Shown one piece after another: positions 44,590-53,567 of a stretch of 64,000 nt of DNA. The DNA comes from Neolewinella aurantiaca (GTDB taxonomy: Bacteria > Bacteroidota > Bacteroidia > Chitinophagales > Saprospiraceae), in NCBI RefSeq assembly GCF_008014675.1, contig NZ_VOXD01000034.1:1-64000 (forward strand). The letters are read 5' to 3'. The position numbers and the translations under genes are program-made. A model generated the notes under the pieces. It was not told the DNA's origin. It saw only the letters and a list, made by a program, of their open reading frames with translations, and did no database searches. Numbering within the stretch: position 1 is the first letter of the stretch; each line of letters begins with the position of its first letter.

Positions 44590-45426
44590 TTAATCCCCGG
44601 AAGCCGATTCTTCCAGCTTCCACTTCAGGCGCACATTGTTACTTTCTCCCGGTCCGATGTTTCGGTAATCTCCAACCAGTTCAAATTCAAAGAACTTGTG
44701 TTCTGGAGCCAGGTAAATCTCCAGCGGAGCTTCGCCGGGGGGCGTTCGATACAAATCTTTAACGACCGTGTATTTGGTCAGTTTCAGGCCATTATTTTGG
44801 TATACGGCTTCTCCCGTCGGCATATTGGCGAAGAGCTTTCCTTCTGCAGTATGGCGTTCATCGAGGGTGACGATGCGGACGGAGTCGCGGAAGTCGAACT
44901 CAACGCTGTCGCGTTGGGTCCAGACGGTATCGGCTACAAATTCGAAGGTTCCTTCGTAGGGCAAGCGGGTGTTTTCCCAAAGTGCGACGTTCCTCCCGGA
45001 CACTCCTTCGTTGGTTACCCAGTAGGTCAGGCCGATGTCGGAATCAGGGCCAAGAACGATCCTCTTTCGCATCCGCAACGAGGTAGTGGAATCACGCGGC
45101 CCCTCCATCATAATGCGGTGTTCGCTAAGTTCCGTCAGTGTGTAAGGTTCTGAGTCAAAGGCCGCCGGAGGCGGCCAGTTCCAGTCGGATTGCGGGCTGG
45201 TCCATACGGTGCTGCCCCATTGCAGGTTGTCATTGTCCCGGGTTGTTTTCAGTATTTCCTTACCGTTATAAATCAGACTGCTGATCCGGCCGCCGAGGGC
45301 AGGTTCCACGGTAATACTGATTCGTCCACGGGTCATCGTATACGGAGGTGCCGGGCTGTCGTCCGGTTTCTGGCAGGCAACCATCAGTAATAAGAAAAAG
45401 AGCGATGTTGTGGATGTCAGGCGCAT
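44590..45426 (-). CDS. Lipoprotein with DUF4380/galactose-mutarotase-like domain
   Basis: The 278-residue protein has an SPII signal (TTSLFFLLLMVAC, Cys at about 18). The mature part is a beta sandwich: ISITVEPALGGRISSLIYNGKEIL and NLQWGSTVWTSPQSDWNWPPPAAFDSEPY match the opening of DUF4380/aldose-epimerase-like folds, with RKRIVLGPDSDIGLTYWVTNEG and a C-terminal AFEFELVGDYRNIGPGE-like end. The SDWNWPPP region is the DUF4380 hallmark. It probably binds or modifies carbohydrate in the envelope. The frame runs on upstream into the tandem array; the start at 45426 is fixed by the signal peptide. Confidence 0.75.
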   Translation of the reverse strand: MRLTSTTSLFFLLLMVACQKPDDSPAPPYTMTRGRISITVEPALGGRISSLIYNGKEILKTTRDNDNLQWGSTVWTSPQSDWNWPPPAAFDSEPYTLTELSEHRIMMEGPRDSTTSLRMRKRIVLGPDSDIGLTYWVTNEGVSGRNVALWENTRLPYEGTFEFVADTVWTQRDSVEFDFRDSVRIVTLDERHTAEGKLFANMPTGEAVYQNNGLKLTKYTVVKDLYRTPPGEAPLEIYLAPEHKFFEFELVGDYRNIGPGESNNVRLKWKLEESASGD

Positions 45427-45474
45427 TGGGTGAAGGTAAAAAATAGTGCTCAAACCACAAGTCTCTTTCCTCTT

Positions 45475-46225
45475 CCCCTTCCAGGCCCGGAGGGCCGGCT
45501 CCCGTAACGAGGGGTGAAGAGCAGACCGCAGGTCAACCCGCAGCCCCTCGGACACTGCCGTCCGGTGCCAATTCATGCGCCGCCGCAGGTGCCGAGATGG
45601 TTAACGCTCCCCTTCCAGGCCCGGAGGGCCGGCTCCCGTAACGAGGGGTAAGGAGCAGACCGCAGGTCAACCCGCAGCCCCTCGGACACTGCCGTCCGGT
45701 GCCAATTCATGCGCCGCCGCAGGTGCCAAAATAGTTAACGCTCCCCTTCCAGGCCCGGAGGGCCGGCTCCCGTAACGAGGGGTAAGGAGCAGACCGCAGG
45801 TCAATCCGCAACCCCTCGGATACTGCCGTCCGGTGCCAATTCATGCGCGGCCGCAGGTGCCAAGATGGTTAACGCTCCCCTTCCAGGCCCGGAGGGCCGG
45901 CTCCCGTAACGAGGGGTAAGGAGCAGACCGCAGGTCAACCCGCAGCCCCTCGGATACTGCCGTCCGGTGCCACTGCATGAGCCGACGCAAGTGCCGAGAT
46001 GATTAACGCTCCCCCTTCCAGGCCCGGAGGGCCGGCTCCCGTAACGAGGGGTAAGGAGCAGACCGCAGGTCAATCCGCAGCCCCTCGAACACTGCCGTCC
46101 GGTGCCACTGCATGCGCCGCCGCGGGGGCCAAGATGGTTAAGGCTCCCCCCTTCCAGGCCCGGAGGGCCGTCTCCCGTAACGAGGGGTAAGGAGCAGACC
46201 GCAGGTCAACCCGCAGCCCTTCGCG
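45475..46225. repeat. Tandem array: 134-bp unit, five copies plus half
   Basis: The anchor CCAGGCCCGGAGGG recurs at 45481, 45615, 45749, 45883, 46018 and 46154, giving periods of 134, 134, 134, 135 and 136 bp. The last copy is cut off after about 70 bp. Each unit has a GC hairpin (GGCCCGGAGGGCC), CTCCCGTAACGAGGGGT, GACCGCAGGTC, and a copy of the dispersed motif on the minus strand (45576-45593, 45710-45727, 45844-45861, 45978-45995, 46113-46130; for the first, GGCACCTGCGGCGGCGCA). The period is not a multiple of three and no consistent frame exists, so it is non-coding. It fills the gap between divergent genes. Confidence 0.85.
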
Positions 46226-46402
46226 TATAGCCGCGATCCCGCACTACCCACTCATCCAGAAAAAACACAATAAGCTGTTAACAGAAGATACTGCCTGAAC
46301 AATTACGACAAGTGTTGTATTGGAACAAATAACACATCATTATATAAGCCGATCACCAGCTTCAACATCCCCAGCCGAATGACTTTGTTTTTCAACCCAT
46401 CA

Positions 46403-48847
46403 ATGCACCTGCGCCCGCGCCTGCTCTTTCTTCTATTACTGTTATTTCCCCTTTTTGCATACGCTCAGCAAAATCAATCCAGCGACACCAATGGTAAAGT
46501 TGGAGGGACACTGATCGATGCAGAAACCGAAGAGCCCATCGGCTTTGCCAATGTGATCATATATACTGTTTCTGATAGTATGATTACGGGTACCACCACT
46601 GATATAGACGGTAAGTTCCTCTTTGAGAATATCGCTCCTGGTGATTACCGTGTCGAGATGAGCTTCATTGGATACGATACCGAGAACCGGGAAGTTGAGA
46701 TCAGCGAAATTGAACGCGTATTTTCCATCGGAGACGTCTCACTCGGCACCGCCGGGCAGGACCTCGACGAAGTAGTCGTTACCGCACAACGCGCCGTTAT
46801 GGAGCTGGGGCTTGACCGCAAAGTTTTCAACGTCGAAAAATCAGTGGCCGCGGCCGGTGGTTCTGCGGAAGATCTGCTACGTCAGTTACCCAGTATCAGC
46901 GTCGATCTCGAAGGCAACGTATCCTTACGTGGCTCGGGTAACGTGCGCTTTCTCATCAACGGCCGCCCCTCCGGCCTTGTCGGTTCCGACCCTGCAACTT
47001 ACCTCAAGTCCCTCTCTTCCACCAACATTGAACGCATCGAAGTGATTACCAACCCCGGCGCCGCTTACGACCCCGACGGAACGGCAGGACTCATCAACAT
47101 CGTCCTGAAAAACAAGCGCGAAGACGGCTTTAATGCCTCGATCAACCTCAACGCAGGTACTGGTAATAAATTCGACGGCAGCCTGGACATGAACTGGAGA
47201 AAGGGAAAATTCAACACCTTTGCCGGAGTAAGTGGCCGGTCAGACGAACGCTTCTTTCGCGGTTTCCGCGACCAGAGTGGCATCATCGAAGACAGCACCT
47301 TCAGCCGCCGCTTTACTTTCGATGGCGATCGTATCCGCAAATCGACCACCTTCAAACTTGGTACGGAGTACAACCTCGGTAAGCGGGCAACGCTCGGGTT
47401 GCAGGGCAATTACCAACTTGAGGACGGCGAAAGCAGCAACGACAGGGTGACCAATTTCTTCAACAGCTCCGGAGAACTCGACCGGGTGAGTACCAGGCTG
47501 GAAACGGAACCATCCGACGAAACCGATTACGAGATAAGTGCCGACTATACCACAACCTTCAAAAAGGAAGGTCGCAAATTATCCGTTAACGTCCGCTACT
47601 CCGAAAATGATGAATTTGAACAGGAGAACTACGACGAAACCATCGTCGATGGCAACGGCAACCTCTTAGAAACGCTGCTCCAGCAAAGCCCTTCCCTCGA
47701 GGACCGTACACAGGTCGTTGGGCAACTCGATTACGAACAGCAAATGGGAGATTTCAAATTTTCCGCTGGCTGGCGCTCTACCTTGCAGGAACTCACCACC
47801 GATTCAGAATTTGCCACCTTCGACGGAAATGAGTTCATCGTAAGTGAAGAACAAAGCAACCTATTCACCTACGAGGAGGACATTCACGCCGTTTATGCCT
47901 CATTTGGCGGCCAGATAGACGCGATCACTTTCAGCACCGGCCTGCGGGTAGAACAGGCATACACCACCAGCCTGCTGCGTGAACCCGACGTCGAGACCTT
48001 CGAAAACGATTACTTTAAAATCTACCCCAGTATTTTTGCCGGCTATGCCTTCGACGAAAACACGACGCTGCAGGCAAGCTACAGTCGCAGAATCAACCGC
48101 GCCCGGTCGGGAGCCCTCAACCCGTTTGTAGACAGAGGAGACCCCTTCAACCTGCGCAGTGGCAACCCGTTTCTGTTGCCAGAACTGATCAACAGTTTCG
48201 AGCTCAACGTACAGCAACGCCATGGTCTAGGCACCCTTACCGCCGGGGTTTACTTCCGCCAGCTCAACGATATCATCAGCCGCATCAGCATCTCCCAACC
48301 GGGAGGCGTAACGCTCAGTACCCGTGGTAATCTCGACCAGGGTCGCAACTACGGCATCGAGGTGATCAACACCCTGCGCATCGGTCAGAAGCTTGAGTTC
48401 ACCGCCAGCGCCAACGGATACAAATCGGAAATTATTGGCCGGGCGGACGATGAGACCGTCGACGCCAACGGCTACCTTTTCAGTGGCCGCCTGCAGGGAG
48501 GCTACCAGCTGCCTGGAGATATCCAGGCGCAGTTCACCTACTTCTACCGCAGCCCCGGCGTACGCCCCCAGGGACAAATTAAGACCATCCAAAGTTTCGA
48601 TCTCGGTTTCCGGAAAGAGATTCTCGACAAAAAAGGAGCCATCACCCTTAGGGTAACGGACCTCTTCAATACCCGGAAGTATCGCTTCGACACCGAGCTG
48701 GCCAGCCTGACGACAAGCAGCGAATTTCAACGCGAGAGCCGTATCGTTTACGTCGGTTTCCAGTACAGTCTGCAGCAACTTACTCCGGAGCGTAACCGCA
48801 ACGCGAACCGTAACGGTGGTGGCGGAGATGATGGCGGAGACTTTTAA
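46403..48847 (+). CDS. TonB-dependent outer-membrane receptor with carboxypeptidase-like N-domain
   Basis: About 814 residues. Signal peptide from MHLRPRLLFLL to FAYAQ; then a carboxypeptidase-regulatory-like beta domain (VGGTLIDAETEEPIGFANVIIYT ... FLFENIAPGDYRVEMSFIGYDT), a plug (LDEVVVTAQRAVMELGLDRKVFNVEK, DLLRQLPSISVDLEGNVSLRGSGNVRFLINGRPS, IERIEVITNPGAAYDPDGTAGLINIVLK) and an outer-membrane beta barrel, with an Asn/Gly-rich tail (NRNANRNGGGGDDGGD). Plug wording fits the outer-membrane beta-barrel family often linked to carbohydrate or metal import. There is no SusD partner. The first codons (ATG CAC CTG CGC CCG CGC) overlap a dispersed-motif copy; an ATG at 46379 is the alternative start. 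Confidence 0.9.
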   Translation: MHLRPRLLFLLLLLFPLFAYAQQNQSSDTNGKVGGTLIDAETEEPIGFANVIIYTVSDSMITGTTTDIDGKFLFENIAPGDYRVEMSFIGYDTENREVEISEIERVFSIGDVSLGTAGQDLDEVVVTAQRAVMELGLDRKVFNVEKSVAAAGGSAEDLLRQLPSISVDLEGNVSLRGSGNVRFLINGRPSGLVGSDPATYLKSLSSTNIERIEVITNPGAAYDPDGTAGLINIVLKNKREDGFNASINLNAGTGNKFDGSLDMNWRKGKFNTFAGVSGRSDERFFRGFRDQSGIIEDSTFSRRFTFDGDRIRKSTTFKLGTEYNLGKRATLGLQGNYQLEDGESSNDRVTNFFNSSGELDRVSTRLETEPSDETDYEISADYTTTFKKEGRKLSVNVRYSENDEFEQENYDETIVDGNGNLLETLLQQSPSLEDRTQVVGQLDYEQQMGDFKFSAGWRSTLQELTTDSEFATFDGNEFIVSEEQSNLFTYEEDIHAVYASFGGQIDAITFSTGLRVEQAYTTSLLREPDVETFENDYFKIYPSIFAGYAFDENTTLQASYSRRINRARSGALNPFVDRGDPFNLRSGNPFLLPELINSFELNVQQRHGLGTLTAGVYFRQLNDIISRISISQPGGVTLSTRGNLDQGRNYGIEVINTLRIGQKLEFTASANGYKSEIIGRADDETVDANGYLFSGRLQGGYQLPGDIQAQFTYFYRSPGVRPQGQIKTIQSFDLGFRKEILDKKGAITLRVTDLFNTRKYRFDTELASLTTSSEFQRESRIVYVGFQYSLQQLTPERNRNANRNGGGGDDGGDF
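46404..46421 (+). repeat. Dispersed motif copy 12, overlapping the TonB receptor start codon
   Basis: TGCACCTGCGCCCGCGCC, exact consensus; with the preceding A it supplies the ATG and the positively charged start of the signal peptide. Confidence 0.6.
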
Positions 48848-48976
48848 CCATCCGCCCCGGCTGCCGATCTCCGACAGAACACAGGATCGGCTTGTCTTAC
48901 TGCTCAACGGAACGATTTGGAACTTTGCCGGTTTACCTCAGGGAAACCAAGCCAGCAAACAAACAGCGTGAGCGAA

Positions 48977-49954
48977 ATGAAAGCAGTTATTGGGAATGAT
49001 GTGCAGGAAGCCGCCGGCTTCCTTTCAGAAGGCAAACTGGTGGCAATCCCCACCGAAACGGTATACGGTTTGGGGGCAAATGCCCTCAACGAAACTGCCG
49101 TTGCGGGCATCTTCGCCGCAAAGAACCGCCCTTCTTTCGACCCCCTGATCATCCATCAAAGCAGTCCGGAGCGCATCCTCAGGTATGCACGTGACGTCCC
49201 CGCAGATGCCCAGAAGCTCGCTGATGCCTTCTGGCCAGGCCCGCTGACTCTCGTACTTCCCAAAAAGGAAATCATCCCTGATCTGGTCTCTGCTGGGTTA
49301 GATACGGTCGCTCTCCGCGTTCCTGATCATCCACTGGCCAGGAAAGTGCTGGACCTGGTGGATTTTCCCGTTGCGGCTCCCAGCGCGAACCCTTTTGGCT
49401 TCGTAAGCCCTACTACGGCTCAGCACGTAGCCGATCAGCTGGGCGAAAAGATAGACTTTATCCTCGATGGAGGTCCGTGTCGGGTAGGGTTGGAAAGTAC
49501 CATTGTTGGGTTTTCCGGCGGCAAGACGACCGTGCTCCGCAAAGGCGGGCTCCCCATCGAAGACATCGAGGCCTTACTGGGCCATCCCGTAACCGTGCGA
49601 ACGCATGGCAGCAGCCAGCCCGAAGCCCCGGGGATGCTCAGTCGTCATTACTCGCCGGGCAACCGGATTGAACTATTCGATGAATTCGACGAAAATTTGC
49701 AATTGCCAGCCAACTCCGCCTGGATAACTTTTGGCGGAACGGCCACCGCCTTTTGTGCCCGCCAACCACTGTCTCCGGCAGTATTTGACCTAAGCCCCGA
49801 AGGAAATTTAGCACAGGCTGCCCAACAATTGTTCAGCGTATTGCGTCTCATGGCAGAACGCAAATATGAATACGTTGCGGTACAGTTGCTCCCCGAAGCT
49901 GGTCTTGGCCGGGCAATCAATGATCGTTTGCGGAGAGCAGCGGCGACAGAATGA
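48977..49954 (+). CDS. tsaC: L-threonylcarbamoyladenylate synthase (TsaC/Sua5)
   Basis: A 325-residue enzyme with a YrdC domain (about 10-200): FLSEGKLVAIPTETVYGLGANALN, FAAKNRPSFDPLIIH, FWPGPLTLVLP, TVALRVPDHPLA and VAAPSANPFGFVSPTTAQHV are the family blocks. The C-terminal 110 residues form the Sua5 domain, joined by the SPGMLSRHYSPG-like APGMLSRHYSPGN segment. It makes threonylcarbamoyl-AMP from Thr, bicarbonate and ATP for the t6A37 tRNA modification; essential in most bacteria. Initiation at ATG 48977 fits the family better than the upstream TTG at 48917. Confidence 0.93.
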   Translation: MKAVIGNDVQEAAGFLSEGKLVAIPTETVYGLGANALNETAVAGIFAAKNRPSFDPLIIHQSSPERILRYARDVPADAQKLADAFWPGPLTLVLPKKEIIPDLVSAGLDTVALRVPDHPLARKVLDLVDFPVAAPSANPFGFVSPTTAQHVADQLGEKIDFILDGGPCRVGLESTIVGFSGGKTTVLRKGGLPIEDIEALLGHPVTVRTHGSSQPEAPGMLSRHYSPGNRIELFDEFDENLQLPANSAWITFGGTATAFCARQPLSPAVFDLSPEGNLAQAAQQLFSVLRLMAERKYEYVAVQLLPEAGLGRAINDRLRRAAATE

Positions 49955-50156
49955 CCCGCCGGTCCGTTCAACTAAATTATCGTTGCCGCAAAACAATAAG
50001 CACCCAGTGCCAATCATTCAAAGAACTCCATAAACAGATCGACTACTCGCTTTCAATTTAAGTTTCAGTAGTTAGGCTGTAACTTACCACGGTCTTAGAA
50101 AGGCTGAAATGCTGATTTCGGACACGATCTTAAAGCCCCAAAGCCAAATCAAGAAC

Positions 50157-50549
50157 ATGCGCATTTTCTTATCTCTTTGCTTTCTTTCTCTATTGTTTGT
50201 CTCCTGCGAAGACGAATCGGGGGCCGTATCTAAAAAAGCGACCATCCAGGGTCGCTGGGAATTGGTAGAGGCCCGCAAAAACAACATTGTAACCGGAGTA
50301 GTTCAGGGACTCTACTTCGAGTTTTGGCCCAACGACAGCTTGGCGACCAACCTTATGGGCAACGACAGTCCTGGTACCTACCTGAAAACAGGAGATGAGA
50401 TTGTAACGGAAGGGGTGAAACTGCCCCTTACCTTCAGCATACAGGGCATGACTGATTCCACGTTGGATTTACGTAGTAAATTCCGCGGCTTTCAGTTCGA
50501 TTTTCAAATGGAGCGGGCTGTCCCTGAAGGTCAGGACGTAGAATCCTGA
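50157..50549 (+). CDS. Small lipoprotein, lipocalin-like
   Basis: The 130-residue protein has an SPII signal (FLSLCFLSLLFVSC, Cys at 17). The mature part starts with IQGRWELVEARKNN, the opening seen in lipocalin-like small lipoproteins of Bacteroidota, then strands (LYFEFWPNDSLATNL, KTGDEIVTEGVKLPLTFSIQ, LDLRSKFRGFQFDFQMERA). It likely binds a small hydrophobic ligand or is structural. The start at 50157 is set by the signal peptide; its stop codon lies in the terminator stem that follows. Confidence 0.7.
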   Translation: MRIFLSLCFLSLLFVSCEDESGAVSKKATIQGRWELVEARKNNIVTGVVQGLYFEFWPNDSLATNLMGNDSPGTYLKTGDEIVTEGVKLPLTFSIQGMTDSTLDLRSKFRGFQFDFQMERAVPEGQDVES

Positions 50550-50556
50550 CCTTCAG
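50524..50556. terminator. Bidirectional terminator overlapping the stop codon
   Basis: CTGAAGGTCAGGA (50524-50536) is exactly complementary to TCCTGACCTTCAG (50544-50556), loop CGTAGAA. It contains the stop codon of the lipoprotein gene and ends 12 bp before the convergent ACP-like gene's end. Confidence 0.6.
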
Positions 50557-50567
50557 AGAACACAGAT

Positions 50568-50813
50568 TTAGCGCAGAAAGAAAGTCTGCAGGTCGCCTAC
50601 GGTCTCCACCTGTGAAGCTTCTTCTTCGGTGAGGTAGTATTCCAGCTTACTTTCCAGAGTCGCGATGAGCAGATCCACATCGAGTGGTTCCAGAAAAAGA
50701 TCATCCTGAAGGCGGAGGTAGGGCTGAAGACGGTGCCCCGGAACCCGCAGCTCTTCACTAAGGCTGTGCATTAGACTGGCGGAACGGGTGACGGGAGCTT
50801 GGATAGCAATCAT
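50568..50813 (-). CDS. Acyl-carrier-protein-like small protein lacking the carrier serine
   Basis: The 81-residue protein has the length and pattern of an acyl carrier protein: LQPYLRLQDDLFLEPLDVDLLIATLESKLEYYLTEEEASQVETVGDLQTFF parallels the ACP scheme of loop, helix II, then the EE..xxVxTVGDL ending. At the site where ACPs have D-S-L, carrying phosphopantetheine on Ser, this protein has E-P-L, so it cannot carry the prosthetic group in the usual way. It may be a partner or regulatory homologue. The start at 50813 precedes the family region; the longer frame to 50909 is less likely. Confidence 0.6.
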   Translation of the reverse strand: MIAIQAPVTRSASLMHSLSEELRVPGHRLQPYLRLQDDLFLEPLDVDLLIATLESKLEYYLTEEEASQVETVGDLQTFFLR

Positions 50814-51106
50814 GTTAATTTTTTGAAGGTCTGATTCAGACGGGGGTGTGTACCTGAGGTCACGATGTAAGCCCACTGAGATCAAATTCTCAGCGAATAT
50901 TCGCTCCAAGGAACGTAGTGAAATAGCAAAGCGTTGCCTCTGAATCTGAAATTAGCACTCTTTTTTACAAAAATCAGGACAGGCAGTGCACAGCATGCCA
51001 TTTGGTACGTTATCTGATGCTGGCTCGTTCTCAGGCCTGTCGCCGGGCCGTCTGTACACGACAGCACATCCTGAAGCCTTACCTTCGCCGCCTGAAAAAG
51101 CGAATC

Positions 51107-51568
51107 ATGGAAGAAGCCAAAGAGCTCAAACAACAATTGCTGGCTTACTGTCAGGAACAAACCGCTCAGCGGATTGCGGGAATTACCGACTCCCTCAAGA
51201 AGATCGAAGATGCCCGGAACGGAGAGACGAAATCCAGCGCCGGCGATAAATTCGAGACGGGCCGTGCGATGATGCAAATGGAAGAAGCCAAACTGAACCG
51301 CCAGCTCGAAGAAGTCCTCAAGGTCCGGCAGGTGCTCGATCGGATCAATCCGCTTCACACCTCGGAACGGGTGGCCGCTGGCACCCTCGTCGCTACCAAC
51401 CGGGGCAACTATTTTCTGGCGGTGGGTTTAGGGAAAGTACGGCTCGAAGGCCGGGCTTTTTTCTGCACCTCGCTCGACTCCCCGATCGGCAAACAATTGC
51501 ACGGTAAAAATGTAGGAGACGTACTCACCTTCAATGATCTCGAATTCAAAATCAATGGGATGGTGTAA
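51107..51568 (+). CDS. GreA/GreB-like coiled-coil protein
   Basis: The 153-residue cytoplasmic protein has an N-terminal helical hairpin (EEAKELKQQLLAYCQEQTAQRIAGI ... FETGRAMMQMEEAKLNRQLEEVLKV) and a C-terminal beta domain (VAAGTLVATNRGNYFLAVGLGKVRLEGRAFFCTSLDSPIGKQLHGKNVGD) with the SPIG.xLxGKxxGD block typical of the FKBP-like half of GreA. Bacteroidota homologues of this size are often mislabelled 3-oxoacyl-ACP synthase. It may act on RNA polymerase through the secondary channel, but the acidic tip residues of real GreA are not evident. The start at 51107 is chosen since upstream residues are a basic non-family run. Confidence 0.7.
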   Translation: MEEAKELKQQLLAYCQEQTAQRIAGITDSLKKIEDARNGETKSSAGDKFETGRAMMQMEEAKLNRQLEEVLKVRQVLDRINPLHTSERVAAGTLVATNRGNYFLAVGLGKVRLEGRAFFCTSLDSPIGKQLHGKNVGDVLTFNDLEFKINGMV

Positions 51569-51630
51569 CTGGCTGGTTGTTGGCAGCTATCGCTACAGAC
51601 CATTGTTTCCTGCCAGTACCTTTACCTGAG

Positions 51631-51648
51631 GGCGCGAACGCAGGTGCA
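51631..51648 (-). repeat. Dispersed motif copy 13 (TGCACCTGCGTTCGCGCC)
   Basis: Exact consensus on the minus strand, 71 bp upstream of mltG but pointing away from it, unlike most intergenic copies. Confidence 0.65.
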
Positions 51649-51718
51649 ATGCCGGCTTTTCGAAACCATCTCTCCCTGATTTACCATTACTTATTCAACC
51701 TCTAAACACAGCGCCGAA

Positions 51719-52759
51719 ATGAAGTTTACCCGTTGGCTGTTCACCCTGCTCCTCGTTACAGCACTGGCCTGCGGAGCCTTTGCTTACTGGCTCTACGCCG
51801 CGATGCGTACTCCGGTGGAACACACCTCCACCGATTACATCACCATCGAGCAGGGCGTCGGGTCTAACCGGATCCTGCAAATCCTTGAGGAACACGATGT
51901 GATTCAGGCGCCGCTGGCAGCAAAGCTCTACCTCAGGTTCTTCGACAATGGAAACAAACTACAGGCCGGAGACTACCTCTTCGCTTCCCCGATCAGCCCC
52001 TTGGAAGTAATAGCCAGGCTGAAAGACGGAAAGAAGCGTACCAAAACGCTCACCATCCCCGAGGGATGGACCCGCTTTGAGATCGCAAAGCGCCTGCAGG
52101 CCCAATTCCCCGTTGAGCCCCCGCTGACGGAGGAAGAAGTGCTGGCAATGATGAATGATGTGAGCCTCATCGCAGACTTTGCCCCCGAGGCCAAGAACCT
52201 GGAAGGTTTTCTTTACCCTACCACCTACGAGGTAGAACTGGACGCTCATCCAAAATCGGTTATCGAGAAAATGGTGAAGCAGTTCAAATCCGTCTGGCTA
52301 CCGGAATGGGACGAGCAAGCCAGAAAGATCAATAAGAGCAGGTTCGAAATCGTTACGATGGCCAGCCTCATCGAGAACGAATCCAAGATCGACGCCGAAC
52401 GGGCGCTGGTCGCTTCGGTAATCGAGAATCGGCTGGAGCAGGGAATTCCGCTGGGGATCGACGCCACCAATGTCTACATCGCTAAATTGCTGAACCGCTG
52501 GGATGGAATAATCCATAAAAGCGATGTTGAGGTAGACCACCCCTACAACACCCGGAAGATTTACGGTTTACCTCCGGGGCCAATCAGCTCAGCGAGCAAA
52601 TCGGCCTTCGAGGCCGCCTTGAACCCGGCTCAGACCGATTACCTCTACTATGTACTCAACGTAGAGAAAGGTGACGGTTCCCATCATTTTTACGCCACGG
52701 CTGCGGGCTTCTCGAAGGGCAAAGCGGCGTACCAGCGCTGGCTGGCCGGACAGCGCTAG
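51719..52759 (+). CDS. mltG: Endolytic transglycosylase MltG
   Basis: The 346-residue inner-membrane enzyme has one N-terminal helix (WLFTLLLVTALACGAFAYWLY), a LysM-like region (ITIEQGVGSNRILQILEEHDVI) and a YceG catalytic domain with the active Glu219 in MASLIENESK and blocks LEGFLYPTTYEV, YNTRKIYGLPPGPISSASKSAFEAALNP and YYVLNVEKGDGSHHFYAT. It cuts nascent glycan strands, setting their length. Length and motifs are normal. Confidence 0.95.
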   Translation: MKFTRWLFTLLLVTALACGAFAYWLYAAMRTPVEHTSTDYITIEQGVGSNRILQILEEHDVIQAPLAAKLYLRFFDNGNKLQAGDYLFASPISPLEVIARLKDGKKRTKTLTIPEGWTRFEIAKRLQAQFPVEPPLTEEEVLAMMNDVSLIADFAPEAKNLEGFLYPTTYEVELDAHPKSVIEKMVKQFKSVWLPEWDEQARKINKSRFEIVTMASLIENESKIDAERALVASVIENRLEQGIPLGIDATNVYIAKLLNRWDGIIHKSDVEVDHPYNTRKIYGLPPGPISSASKSAFEAALNPAQTDYLYYVLNVEKGDGSHHFYATAAGFSKGKAAYQRWLAGQR

Positions 52760-52821
52760 TGTCTTGTCAAGTAGACTACGCAGCAGACGGTGCGACAACA
52801 ACTGCCTGACGGGCCACCAGG

Positions 52822-53292
52822 TTACCTCCAGCGGGAGAACGGATTACCGATCAGGGAAGAGTTGTAATAGCGGGGATCGCTGGAAACCTCCTTGCCAGCC
52901 CAGCCGGGAAGAGTAAACTCTTCCCCTTCGCTCTCCAGTTCGATCTCAGCTACAACCAGTCCTTCGTTGGCACCGTCGAACACGTCGACCTCCCAGGTTT
53001 TACCGAATTCAGAAACGAGATAACGCGTTTTCTCTACCAGTGGCTTTTTACAGAGCTCGATCATATCGTAGGCATCCTCTACCGGAATACTGTACTCAAA
53101 TTCCGGGCGGGTAAATCCTTCCGACCGGCCCTTGATGGTGAGGTATGCGGCCTCGCCAGCGATCCGAACACGAACGGTGTTCCCGGCCGGGTCGGAACTA
53201 AGGTAGCCTTGCTTCATCGTTGTTGCACGAACAACTTTTTTCTTCCATTCCTCCGATACCGTAAGGAACTTACGTTCTATTTCCTGAGCCAT
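52822..53292 (-). CDS. CYTH-domain (triphosphate tunnel) phosphatase
   Basis: The 156-residue protein begins with the signature EIERKFLTV (ExExK) and forms a beta-tunnel with VRVRIAGEAAYLTIKGRSEG, FEYSIPVEDAYDMI and KTRYLVSEFGKTWEVDVFDGANEGLVVAEIELESE. Bacterial CYTH proteins of this size hydrolyse inorganic triphosphate or short polyphosphates; adenylate-cyclase activity is less likely. Polyphosphate kinase lies 2 kb further, which is suggestive only. The start at 53292 puts the signature at residue 4. Confidence 0.88.
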   Translation of the reverse strand: MAQEIERKFLTVSEEWKKKVVRATTMKQGYLSSDPAGNTVRVRIAGEAAYLTIKGRSEGFTRPEFEYSIPVEDAYDMIELCKKPLVEKTRYLVSEFGKTWEVDVFDGANEGLVVAEIELESEGEEFTLPGWAGKEVSSDPRYYNSSLIGNPFSRWR

Positions 53293-53567
53293 TGTATTGA
53301 TTGTAGTGCGCAAGTTAGGAAGGGTTTGCGGCTTCCCGGCTTGGTTTCGGCAACAAGTGAGTACCACAATGCTGATAACGCACAAGGGCTGCTTCCGAAA
53401 GAAAAAACACGGTCGCTCCGTAAGGCATGACCAGGATACGTGCTTACGGGCAGATTGAGGTTGAAGTCCCGAAATTCACGGCCTGACTGAACTAAAGCCT
53501 GCTCTAAATAGTATTCCGTGCTGTATCTTTAGTTTAACGAAGCATTTATCATCCGCCTACACCGCTT

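Noticed and set aside
45801-46073. A 90-codon repetitive reading frame inside the tandem array
   Set aside because: The 134-bp period shifts frame from unit to unit, the sequence is a low-complexity by-product of the repeat, and no family features are present.
45475-46225. CRISPR array
   Set aside because: The whole 134-bp unit is repeated with no unique spacers, and no cas genes are present.
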